64,000 bases of DNA from Bacteroidales bacterium (lineage in GTDB: Bacteria > Bacteroidota > Bacteroidia > Bacteroidales > UBA932). Of this stretch, positions 1-6,722 are shown in pieces. The notes beneath the pieces were generated by a model that saw only the letters and a list, made by a program, of their open reading frames with translations, did no database searches and had not been told where the DNA came from. A program made the position numbers and the translations under genes. Position 1 is the first letter of the stretch, and the number at the start of each line of letters is the position of its first letter. The stretch covers positions 28,459-92,458 of the forward strand of contig JAKSJN010000009.1 in assembly GCA_024402135.1 (NCBI GenBank). The letters run 5' to 3'.

Positions 1-973
1 CGCGCTTGACGAGGATGTAGCAGAGAAGGAACGCCGGACTGAAGATTATCAGCAATATACCCGCAAGGATACAGTCGATTATTCGCTTGGTATTGCGTTC
101 GAACGAGCTCATGCCGTCCGGGATGAAATCGTCCTTCTTCGAGAAGCTCTGGACCGCGTGCTGGCTGAGTCCGCCGTAGTCGATCTCGGAAACCTGAGGG
201 GCGGTAAGAACGTGTATTCCGCAGTTGAGGAAGGATGTCACGAGCGCACCCATATCGTCGCCCGGAGCCATCTTCGGCAGGATGACGCCCTCGAGACCGA
301 GATCCTTGCTGAGCTGTGCGAGTTCTTCGTCGCTGGTGAATGAAAATACCTTCTTGCCCTGGATGACCTGACCGGCAGACTTTTCGCTTCGCGTCAGGAA
401 GCCGGCGATCATGTAGTTCGGGCTCTGCTCAAGGCGGGTCAGGAGAGCGACGCTCTTGTCATCGATGCCGAATACACCGACACAGAGACGGTCAACATCG
501 CGGCCGACATTCTTGTTCATATCGTCATAGATCACGATCATGACGACGCGGACCATGGTCAGAAGCACCAGGGTCGCCATGAAGTCGGTGACGGTCAGCA
601 GTCGCAGCGAGTAGCGCTGTCCCTCGTACAGGAAGTAGATGACGGGGAACATCAGCACACACTTGATCAGCGAGGCTGTCGCGATGCGGCCGATGCTGCG
701 CAGGTTGGCGTAGCGGATGACGATCTTCTGGGTGCCCATGGTCAGGAACGCGATGAGCGAACAGACCGCTGCGGCAACGAGCCAGGAGATCACGAATGTC
801 TGGAATCCCGCGAACGGGTTCAGGAGGAAACGGAGGAAGATGATGGAGAGCAGTGATGCTATGAGCGAGATGCCCATGTCCATCAACAGTACAAAGCTGG
901 CGCGCTGGCCGCTTTCTTCATTCTTTGGACGCAAATTTTCCATGGTATTGACGGTTCGATTATCTGGTTGCAT
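1..973 (-). CDS. polyprenyl glycosylphosphotransferase (partial, runs off the left edge)
   Basis: Transfers a sugar-1-phosphate to undecaprenyl phosphate at the inner membrane, the first step of exopolysaccharide or capsule assembly. The visible part (about 324 residues) has four to five hydrophobic segments in its first ~140 residues, then a soluble CoA-binding-like region. It ends in the opening of the bacterial sugar transferase domain (SSFERNTKRIIDCILAGILL, with the membrane hairpin beginning); the catalytic C-terminus lies outside the window. The start is ambiguous: ATG at 973 (MQPDNRTVNT...) or the in-frame ATG at 943 (MENLRPKNEE...). It lies downstream of the UpxY-like gene on the same strand, which fits a polysaccharide operon controlled by antitermination. 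Family assignment is from sequence patterns only. Confidence 0.82.
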   Translation of the reverse strand, partial: MQPDNRTVNTMENLRPKNEESGQRASFVLLMDMGISLIASLLSIIFLRFLLNPFAGFQTFVISWLVAAAVCSLIAFLTMGTQKIVIRYANLRSIGRIATASLIKCVLMFPVIYFLYEGQRYSLRLLTVTDFMATLVLLTMVRVVMIVIYDDMNKNVGRDVDRLCVGVFGIDDKSVALLTRLEQSPNYMIAGFLTRSEKSAGQVIQGKKVFSFTSDEELAQLSKDLGLEGVILPKMAPGDDMGALVTSFLNCGIHVLTAPQVSEIDYGGLSQHAVQSFSKKDDFIPDGMSSFERNTKRIIDCILAGILLIIFSPAFLLCYILVKR

Positions 974-1274
974 TATATAGTTTTTTCGTTGAATGGATGC
1001 GACTAAATCTTGCTTGTTTCGGATAAAGACACTGCTTCATCTCCCCTGAACATAGGCGAAAGAGCTGCCGTTCAGGGAGTTAGAGCAAATTCTGTTACAT
1101 GTGGAGCGCAAAGCTCCTCCGGTTCGAATCAATTTTTAATGGTGTTGTTGATTCTATATGCTGTGACCGGTTCGTGGGCAACCGCCCTCAACCCTGGTCT
1201 TGAATCCGATTTCATTCCCGTATCACTACGGACTTTTTTCTCTGCGATGATCCGTAATCCCCTATTCCCAGGGA
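974..1274. other. 301-base leader between the UpxY-like gene and the glycosylphosphotransferase gene
   Basis: No convincing gene is seen here. The stretch holds a small hairpin at 1103-1117 (GGAGC, loop GCAAA, GCTCC), followed on the + strand by GGTTCGAATC, which looks like a tRNA T-loop. On the minus strand it would be the untranslated leader of the glycosylphosphotransferase mRNA, where UpxY-type antiterminators usually act. I see no clear promoter. Confidence 0.5.
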
Positions 1275-1835
1275 CTAGCCATCAAGAAGTTCAACAAGTT
1301 CGTCACTGGTGAGTTTGACGCTTACCGTGAGGAAGTTGGAGAGTTTCACAACCATCTCCTTCCTGGCTCCGCGCTTGAGCTGTATGTATGTGCCTTCGAC
1401 GCCCTGGAAAGGGCCGTTGAGTATCCTGATCCGTGTTCCGGCGCTGAGGTTCATGTCCTCTAGCCGATGGACCTGCGGATTGCGGTCGTACTCGGTCGAT
1501 ACGCGCATGAAGTCTTCCATTTCCTTGTCGCGCACGAAAAGCGGTTCGTGGTGCACCCTGTGGCAGAGATCGTAGTAGAACCAGGCCGCTATCCGCTTGC
1601 CTTCAATCAGTTCTGTCAGCCGGTCCTTCGTCGAATGGACGAAAACATAGTCTTTCATAAGACAGACCTTGCGCTTGACTTTCCTGCCGTTCTCGGTGAC
1701 GATTGCCTCGCTGTATGGCTGGAACCATTCAATCTCCAGTCCGTCCAGAGCCGCACAGACCTTCGCCGCACTCATGCTGTGGCAGCGCAACACATACCAT
1801 TTCTGGTCAGGGTTGTTGTTCCGGTCCGTTTCCAC
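1275..1835 (-). CDS. UpxY/NusG-like transcription antiterminator
   Basis: A specialised NusG paralogue that binds elongating RNA polymerase and lets it read through the leader of a surface-polysaccharide operon. An N-terminal NusG-like domain opens with QKWYVLRCHSMSAAKV. A C-terminal KOW region follows (LSAGTRIRILNGPFQGVEG, about residues 128-146). The reading frame is open up to an ATG at 1916, but that start would overlap the upstream HAD gene by 71 bases. GTG at 1835, 10 bases after the HAD stop codon, gives a 186-residue protein beginning just before the NusG fold and is preferred. The next gene on the same strand is a glycosylphosphotransferase, matching the usual UpxY context. No UpxZ-like gene is seen beside it. 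Confidence 0.82.
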   Translation of the reverse strand: METDRNNNPDQKWYVLRCHSMSAAKVCAALDGLEIEWFQPYSEAIVTENGRKVKRKVCLMKDYVFVHSTKDRLTELIEGKRIAAWFYYDLCHRVHHEPLFVRDKEMEDFMRVSTEYDRNPQVHRLEDMNLSAGTRIRILNGPFQGVEGTYIQLKRGARKEMVVKLSNFLTVSVKLTSDELVELLDG

Positions 1836-1845
1836 TGATCTTGTA

Positions 1846-2268
1846 TTACCCGAAAATCTTCGAGAAGAATCCGCTTTTTTTCTCTTTGCCGTAGGTTTCA
1901 AGCACCCACTGTTCATATGTCAATCCGCGCGAAATCATGTCATATATAGCCACCCAGTCAGGCAGGCCGCCGAGGTTGCGGTCATCGATGAAGATGTCGG
2001 CCTTCAGCTTGCGGCAATGACGTGCATGGGTGTCGATTTCTTCGTCCGGATAGTTGCTGTTGACAGCGTAGAACTCAACTCCCCCTTTCTCGCGGCAGAA
2101 ATCGATCGCTTCCTGCAACAGCTTTCCCTCACGGACTGTCCAGAGGATCAGCTCGTGATGGTCATCCTGAAGCATCTTCAGGGTCTTCAATGCGAATGGG
2201 ATTTCCTTACCGATATGAGGGTATCGGTGCTCTACTATCGTTCCGTCGAAGTCGACTGCTATTACCAT
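1846..2268 (-). CDS. small HAD-superfamily hydrolase
   Basis: A 140-residue HAD-fold hydrolase of the short, cap-less type seen in Bacteroides. Motif I is at residues 4-9 (AVDFDGT, with the nucleophile and acid/base aspartates). A downstream acidic motif is FIDDRNLGG near residue 92. A small phosphate ester or sugar phosphate is the likely substrate, but it cannot be read from the sequence. It lies 10 bases upstream of the UpxY-like gene, so the two are probably cotranscribed; the polysaccharide context hints at nucleotide-sugar metabolism, which is inference. The minus-strand upstream region contains a possible -7 element (TATATTTG) about 60 bases before the start. Confidence 0.8.
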   Translation of the reverse strand: MVIAVDFDGTIVEHRYPHIGKEIPFALKTLKMLQDDHHELILWTVREGKLLQEAIDFCREKGGVEFYAVNSNYPDEEIDTHARHCRKLKADIFIDDRNLGGLPDWVAIYDMISRGLTYEQWVLETYGKEKKSGFFSKIFG

Positions 2269-2341
2269 GATTTCTTACTTTTTTGCGGGCATATCGTTGC
2301 AAATATGCGCCAATTACAAATATATGAATAAATATCTATAT

Positions 2342-2372
2342 TTTGCATACCGACGAAAAGTGTTTATCTTTG
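2342..2372 (+). promoter_or_regulatory. promoter of tRNA-Leu(TAG)
   Basis: TTTG at 2342-2345 and TATCTTTG at 2365-2372 are separated by 19 bases, a textbook Bacteroidota housekeeping promoter. Transcription would begin close to the first base of the tRNA at 2380. Confidence 0.8.
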
Positions 2373-2379
2373 CATCAGC

Positions 2380-2461
2380 GCGGGCGTGTTGAAATTGGTA
2401 GACAAGCCAGACTTAGGATCTGGTGCCTTCGTGTGTATGGGTTCGAGTCCCTTCGCCCGCA
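2380..2461 (+). tRNA. tRNA-Leu(TAG)
   Basis: Full cloverleaf with the long variable arm of class II tRNAs. The acceptor stem is GCGGGCG paired with CGCCCGC, and the anticodon stem CCAGA/TCTGG encloses CTTAGGA, giving anticodon TAG. The T-loop lies in GGGTTCGAGTCCC. CCA is not encoded. The gene sits at the left boundary of an AT-rich accessory segment, so it is a plausible past integration site. Confidence 0.95.
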
Positions 2462-2470
2462 CGAAAATAT

Positions 2471-2506
2471 AAGCTAACTTATTGATCTACAATAGGTTAG
2501 CTTTTT
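2471..2506 (+). terminator. intrinsic terminator after tRNA-Leu
   Basis: AAGCTAAC (2471-2478) pairs with GTTAGCTT (2496-2503), extended inside by TATTG/CAATA around loop ATCTA, and followed by a T run to 2506. Confidence 0.85.
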
Positions 2507-2548
2507 GATTTATCGAATTCGCACAACAAAAACAGATTTACTGTTCAA

Positions 2549-2734
2549 TTGTGCACTTTAGCATGCAAAGATCATGGAATTAGGGTAATCTATTATTCTG
2601 ATTTACAGATTCTGTATCCTTACTTTGTTGTTGAGGACTTTGAAACTTTGCTTCATCTTATTAAAGAACGGGGCATTGTGAAGGATAAAAGTTTGTGGGA
2701 AGATCCCGAGCTTCCTCTATTATTTGAAGAATAG
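2549..2734 (+). pseudogene. possible gene remnant, unknown
   Basis: A 61-codon open frame beginning at TTG, low in GC and acidic at its end (WEDPELPLLFEE). It has no recognisable domain and no good start signal; a hairpin (GCACAA / TTGTGC with AACAG/CTGTT inside, 2521-2554) covers its first codons. It could be the tail of a gene truncated when the surrounding segment was inserted, or a chance open frame. Confidence 0.25.
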
Positions 2735-2786
2735 TGGGCATTAAGTAGCCCGGTTATTAAGCTGTTTTGTTTTTTAGGAAAATATT

Positions 2787-2816
2787 TTTGGAGGACTAAA
2801 AATATTACTACATTTG
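2787..2816 (+). promoter_or_regulatory. promoter of the candidate ncRNA upstream of the AIPR gene
   Basis: TTTG at 2787-2790 and TACATTTG at 2809-2816 with 18 bases between them match the Bacteroidota -33/-7 pattern. The expected start site, a few bases beyond the -7 box, coincides with the first base of the first hairpin at 2821. Confidence 0.7.
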
Positions 2817-2820
2817 CAGT

Positions 2821-2981
2821 GTATTCGGATGAATACTGGCTTAGTCAGCCATTGAGCCTGGTTATACCGCTCACGGAAAATGTAGCCCTTAGGAATTAGG
2901 GATTTGTTCATAGCTTGGTTGTTACCCTCGACCATTTTTTTGAGTGCTACGTTGTTCCGTTAAAGAGACAGCGTCTTTTTT
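2821..2981 (+). ncRNA. candidate structured ncRNA or RNA leader linked to the AIPR gene
   Basis: No open frame is seen, but several inverted repeats are. Hairpin GTATTC/GAATAC lies at 2821-2836 and hairpin TGGCT/AGCCA at 2837-2851. A third, GAGC..GGT/ACC..GCTC, spans 2854-2872. A long-range helix pairs ACGGAA (2873-2878) with TTCCGT (2955-2960) and GTAGC (2882-2886) with GCTAC (2946-2950). It encloses a weak stem CCT/AGG (2887-2900) and GGTTG/CGACC (2917-2933). The RNA ends in a terminator hairpin at 2962-2980. I do not recognise a named RNA family. It may be an independent small RNA or an attenuating leader. A reverse transcriptase, which a retron would need, is absent. Confidence 0.55.
2962..2981 (+). 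terminator. intrinsic terminator ending the candidate ncRNA
   Basis: AAAGAGAC (2962-2969) pairs with GTCTTTTT (2973-2980) across loop AGC with one G-T pair, and its 3' arm is itself the T run. It lies 34 bases before the AIPR start, so the AIPR mRNA probably arises by read-through. Confidence 0.65.
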
Positions 2982-3014
2982 ATTATGTAATTGAGGGAGC
3001 AACTAGCATTGATT

Positions 3015-4358
3015 ATGGAACAGAATCCAACTTACACTTACATTAAGCTTGAATCAGGAAACACTCCTCAGCTCTCAAGAGAAGGTCTTAAACTCTGTAG
3101 AATTTCTTCAAGCATTTCTCCTTTCACCTTTATCAAACTCTTTGCAGCGGCGGACAATAAAATTAATCCACGTGTCGCAAAAGAGAATCAGATCACACAG
3201 GACATTCGTGCAACACTCGCCACAGAGCCTGAGATATTCTGGCTGAAAAGCAAGGGAATCGTTGTTGCGACACAGAACTGTAAACTCTCTGATAGAAACA
3301 GAGTCGGTATTACTCTTTCTGAGGATGTCGACAGAGAAGGTATAATGGATGGAGGCCATAACACCCTGGCTGTAGCACAGTTTCTTCTTGTTAATCTCTT
3401 CCCTGAGAATAAAATGATCAAGGACTGGGCTGGGATGAAGGAGTTCTGGGCAGAGAATACTGATGAGATTGTCGAGAGATTCAATAAAAATGTCAACAGT
3501 GGAATGTTTAACTTCTCTATTCCGATTGAGATTATCTTCCCGTCTGACGAAGAAGGTGCCTTTGAGGAATATCTCGAGTTTATTAATAGTATCTGTGATG
3601 GCCGTAACGCCAATGTCCAGCTTAGAGATTCGGCCAAAGATAATCAGGTCGGCATTTATGACGGCTTCAAAGATCTCATTGCTTGCAAGGACGATGTAAT
3701 CTGGAAAACCGGTATGCCTGGAAAGATAAAAGTTGAGAATGTTGTTAGCATTGCCTCTTTGCTTTTCATTTCACTTCAGGAGAAGAATCTCCTTCCCCCT
3801 AGCTTAAGTACTCTCAATCCAGTATCTATCTATAGTGGTAGCGGCAAGTGTGTTGATTTCTTCGGTGAGGTGATCCGCCATCAGGATGTCTCTGTTAAAG
3901 ATGGAGATAAGTATGTCATCACAAATCCAAGAGTAAAGTCTGCAATGTCTATGATTGACGACCTTCTTAAGTTTTACGATAAGATGTACCTTAAATTCCC
4001 TGCAATTTATCAGAGGACTCCTGGAAAGTTCGGCGGAATAAAAGCCGTGGAGATGAAGAGCAGTAAGTGTCCATTTGGATACTTTGAGGAGGTTATCGAC
4101 TATAAGTATCCTAATGGTTTCTTTATTCCACTCTTCTGTGGCGTGCGTGAGCTCATCACTTATAATGAAACGACAGATACGATTTCATGGATTATCAATC
4201 CCGCCACTATCAATTTTGATGATCTGGACTGTGAAACATATGTCGAAATGATCAAGTTCCTGAATTTCAATCCGCAGAGTGTTGGAAAAGCTGCCATGAT
4301 GTATAAGAACGGTGTTAACACCTTCAACGCATATAAAAATGCAGTACTCAACCGATAA
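3015..4358 (+). CDS. AIPR-family (abortive infection phage resistance) protein
   Basis: A 447-residue cytoplasmic protein resembling the AIPR family of abortive-infection proteins. Characteristic pieces are NPRVAKENQITQDIRATL (from residue 51), EIFWLKSKGIVV (about 73-84), where family members usually read FW..NNGI, and GIMDGGHNTLAVAQ (109-122). Family members act in phage defence, but the biochemical activity of this one is not readable from the sequence. The frame also allows a TTG start at 2991; ATG at 3015 is chosen, with AT-rich codon use unlike the core genes nearby. It stands alone behind the structured RNA and its terminator, which suggests expression limited by that RNA. Defence function is inferred from family and context. 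Confidence 0.65.
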   Translation: MEQNPTYTYIKLESGNTPQLSREGLKLCRISSSISPFTFIKLFAAADNKINPRVAKENQITQDIRATLATEPEIFWLKSKGIVVATQNCKLSDRNRVGITLSEDVDREGIMDGGHNTLAVAQFLLVNLFPENKMIKDWAGMKEFWAENTDEIVERFNKNVNSGMFNFSIPIEIIFPSDEEGAFEEYLEFINSICDGRNANVQLRDSAKDNQVGIYDGFKDLIACKDDVIWKTGMPGKIKVENVVSIASLLFISLQEKNLLPPSLSTLNPVSIYSGSGKCVDFFGEVIRHQDVSVKDGDKYVITNPRVKSAMSMIDDLLKFYDKMYLKFPAIYQRTPGKFGGIKAVEMKSSKCPFGYFEEVIDYKYPNGFFIPLFCGVRELITYNETTDTISWIINPATINFDDLDCETYVEMIKFLNFNPQSVGKAAMMYKNGVNTFNAYKNAVLNR

Positions 4359-4379
4359 TCGATGTTGGCTCCCCAGAAA

Positions 4380-4431
4380 TGGACATGTCCCTCCAGGTTA
4401 ACAGGTTCAACTTTTTGGAGGATTTAGTCCA
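4380..4431 (+). other. structured 3' region of the AIPR transcript
   Basis: A nested inverted repeat: TGGAC (4380-4384) with GTCCA (4427-4431), CCTCCA (4390-4395) with TGGAGG (4416-4421), and GTT/AAC inside. It lies between the AIPR stop and the terminator. It could stabilise the mRNA or be a second small RNA element. Confidence 0.45.
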
Positions 4432-4438
4432 CATGTTT

Positions 4439-4475
4439 AAGAAGCACCGCGTTAAGCGATGCTTCTTATTTTTTT
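4439..4475 (+). terminator. terminator between the convergent AIPR and fic genes
   Basis: AAGAAGCA / TGCTTCTT (4439-4446 and 4460-4467) with CGC/GCG inside, then T residues to 4475. The Fic stop codon overlaps its 3' arm. Confidence 0.8.
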
Positions 4476-5773
4476 ATAATTTGATCGAAGTTGTCTCCTC
4501 TTATGTAAGCCGATTTTACTTTGTTTATTGGAATGCGCTTTATGAAATCTCTATCCACTAATGAATCAAGATCCGTTTTTGCCGTAGTATGGCTGACGGC
4601 AAATCTTGTCTCAATCTCTTTAACTGTGATAACCATTTTGGGGTTATCGCGAACTAATGATAAGATAACGGCTTGCCTTTCATTTATATTTCCGAGTTGC
4701 ATAAAATCTACACTTTGCTGTTTCTGGAGAATTTTCCGCTCAATGTAATTCTTTAGGTCTTTAAACGCTAGATCAAGGACCCTTAAATGATAATTGACAA
4801 AGTAGCCAATATCTTTCCCATCGGCTTCCGCATATAGGAAGGCTTTCTCATAACTTGGCTTGCTTCTGTATATGATTCGCGATATGGACAGATATTCCGT
4901 TAACCAATATCCGCTCTTCAGCATATACCAATAGAACAATGCGCGAGCAGTTCTACCGTTCCCATCGACAAATGGGTGAACATAAGAAACGAGAAAATGG
5001 ATAAAAATTGCCTTTAGAATAGGATGAACGAAAGTGCCATTTATAGAGTCATTAGTATTTACGAACTCGCACAAATCATTCACAAACTCAGGGATGTCTT
5101 TATATGTCGGTGGAGTATGGACTATTTCATGGGTGAGGGAGTTCTCAACCACAACGTCATCGTTAGTCCGGAATCTTCCCGCATCTTTTTCTTCTTCCAA
5201 TGTCTTCCGAGTCATAAGAGAATGTATCTCTAACAACAATCCGGCTGTGAGATTTTCATCCTTATGCTCGACTATAAATCTAATTGAAGCATAGTTGTTG
5301 AAGATCATCTGTTCAGAACGAGTCCTTGGTGAAATTTTCTTTCTCAACATGTCCTTTGCAACCTTCCTCGTAGTTGACGCTCCTTCCATTTGGCTAGATG
5401 AAATAGCCTCTTCCATCAAAGCGGATATCAAGTACCGTTCCCTATCATCTGAAGGAATGATGGAGTTGTTACCCCATGAGCCACCAAAGTTCATGTCAAA
5501 ATTATGGCATAACGCCTGCATTCTATTTGTAATGGGTAATGTTATTCCGTACCTTTCCCATTGAAAGCCTCGTATCATCAATCTGCTGAATTTGACCAAA
5601 GACCATAATTCTTCCGAAGAAATATCTTCTGGCTTCTTTTTATATTTTAAGTCAGTCCAATACCAATATTCATTATTCGCAGTTTGGATAATTGCCTGCA
5701 CATCAGCTCTTTCGTAGAGGGATAAAAACTTCTTATCAAGAGGTTTTGATATCTTTGGGGTTGGTTCTATCAT
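4466..5773 (-). CDS. Fic-family protein with autoinhibitory motif and C-terminal winged helix
   Basis: Fic enzymes usually transfer AMP from ATP to a hydroxyl on a target protein. The 435-residue protein has an N-terminal Fic_N-like region and an inhibitory-helix motif SSQMEG around residues 126-131 (class II Fic). The complete core HPFVDGNGR starts near residue 267, with the catalytic histidine intact. A C-terminal winged-helix-like domain follows (ERQAVILSLVRDNPKM onward). ATG at 5773 (MIEPTPKISK) is preferred to the upstream ATG at 5821, because Fic proteins normally start near this point. It converges with the AIPR gene in the AT-rich segment. Many chromosomal proteins of this class are self-regulated housekeeping enzymes, so a defence role is only possible. 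Confidence 0.88.
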   Translation of the reverse strand: MIEPTPKISKPLDKKFLSLYERADVQAIIQTANNEYWYWTDLKYKKKPEDISSEELWSLVKFSRLMIRGFQWERYGITLPITNRMQALCHNFDMNFGGSWGNNSIIPSDDRERYLISALMEEAISSSQMEGASTTRKVAKDMLRKKISPRTRSEQMIFNNYASIRFIVEHKDENLTAGLLLEIHSLMTRKTLEEEKDAGRFRTNDDVVVENSLTHEIVHTPPTYKDIPEFVNDLCEFVNTNDSINGTFVHPILKAIFIHFLVSYVHPFVDGNGRTARALFYWYMLKSGYWLTEYLSISRIIYRSKPSYEKAFLYAEADGKDIGYFVNYHLRVLDLAFKDLKNYIERKILQKQQSVDFMQLGNINERQAVILSLVRDNPKMVITVKEIETRFAVSHTTAKTDLDSLVDRDFIKRIPINKVKSAYIRGDNFDQIIKK

Positions 5774-6000
5774 ACTTCTATTTTTACTGCAAATATAGGT
5801 GAATTCTTGCAAATACTTCAAAAACTTGCAAGAATTAGCATCCTAACATACTGTTCTGCTTATTAATCGGATTCTACTTGAAATGACTTGAGATCTGAAG
5901 ATCGTCTACTTAATAGAATTCTGGGCTTTGTCTTCAAAACACTGATAGACGGCCTCCAGATCACGAAAAAGGGTTCGAAATCTGTCAACGATCACGCACA

Positions 6001-6039
6001 AAAAAAACGAGGTTGACTAAAAAGTCAACCTCGTTTTTT
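6001..6039 (-). terminator. terminator after the lipoprotein gene
   Basis: GAGGTTGACT / AGTCAACCTC around loop AAAA, flanked by A and T runs on both sides, so it can work on both strands. Confidence 0.85.
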
Positions 6040-6591
6040 CTAATAGTAGCCGTCGAATGGGGTTAGACCCTTGTATTTGATGTCGATGACGGTAGAGTCT
6101 TTGAGTTTGATACTGATGTCGATGACAGAATCCTCGATCTGCTTTCCATTGACATCATGTCTTCCAAAATAATAGGATTTGACTTTCACGGACTTGACAA
6201 GATCGTTGCTGCCTTTATAGACACCCTGATCAAGTTCAACCCCCAAGCCATCAAGCCCATGAGCCCCGCCAAGGCTGAATCCAACAAAAGAAAGATATTG
6301 GCCCGGAGATGTATACTCGGTTCCCTTATACCTGAAACCATTGATATACACCACGGATAGAACTTCATGCCAACTCGGGCCATTTTCATAGTATTCACTG
6401 TACATGTTGAACCGATGAAAAGATCCTTTGGAAGGATTCGAAACACCGCCGCCGACAAAGGCCGACTCGATAGGAACGACCTTCACACCGTCCACAAAGA
6501 TTCCGTTTTTTCCCTTGAAGACATAGTCTTCCTTCGTACAGCCAGCAAGGGCGAGTACGAAAACCAGAAACATGTACAGAGCTTTTCTCAT
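6040..6591 (-). CDS. hypothetical lipoprotein
   Basis: A 183-residue exported protein of unknown function. It begins MRKALYMFLVFVLALAGC, a type II signal peptide whose lipobox cysteine would be lipidated. ATG at 6591 is chosen over 6636 because it starts the signal peptide directly. The mature part is rich in beta-type sequence with no family I recognise. It stands alone between two terminators, at the right edge of the AT-rich segment that follows tRNA-Leu. Confidence 0.7.
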   Translation of the reverse strand: MRKALYMFLVFVLALAGCTKEDYVFKGKNGIFVDGVKVVPIESAFVGGGVSNPSKGSFHRFNMYSEYYENGPSWHEVLSVVYINGFRYKGTEYTSPGQYLSFVGFSLGGAHGLDGLGVELDQGVYKGSNDLVKSVKVKSYYFGRHDVNGKQIEDSVIDISIKLKDSTVIDIKYKGLTPFDGYY

Positions 6592-6660
6592 AAAACAGAT
6601 GTCTTGATAACAGTCAAATATACACATTAAACACAAAAAACCTCAAAACCTTGCTTCCAG

Positions 6661-6698
6661 ATGCAAAAAAGACGCAAGGGGTTTAATCCCTTGCGTCA
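6661..6698 (-). terminator. terminator after the S15-family peptidase gene
   Basis: GACGCAAGGG / CCCTTGCGTC (6671-6680, 6688-6697) followed on the minus strand by a T run. Confidence 0.85.
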
Positions 6699-6722
6699 TA
6701 TATAGATAACTCGCGTCAAAAG

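Noticed and set aside
1669-2331. 220-codon open frame on the plus strand
   Set aside because: Antisense to the HAD hydrolase and UpxY genes, both supported by clear motifs.
2821-2981. Retron msr/msd RNA
   Set aside because: No reverse transcriptase gene lies nearby, and the AIPR protein has no RT motifs.
5774-5821. Longer N-terminus of the Fic protein from ATG 5821
   Set aside because: The added 16 residues are Cys/aromatic-rich and unlike Fic_N; ATG 5773 begins a normal Fic_N sequence.
5774-6000. Possible small gene between fic and the lipoprotein gene
   Set aside because: No open frame with a credible start or family resemblance; only a terminator and a GGGTTCGAAATC stretch were found.
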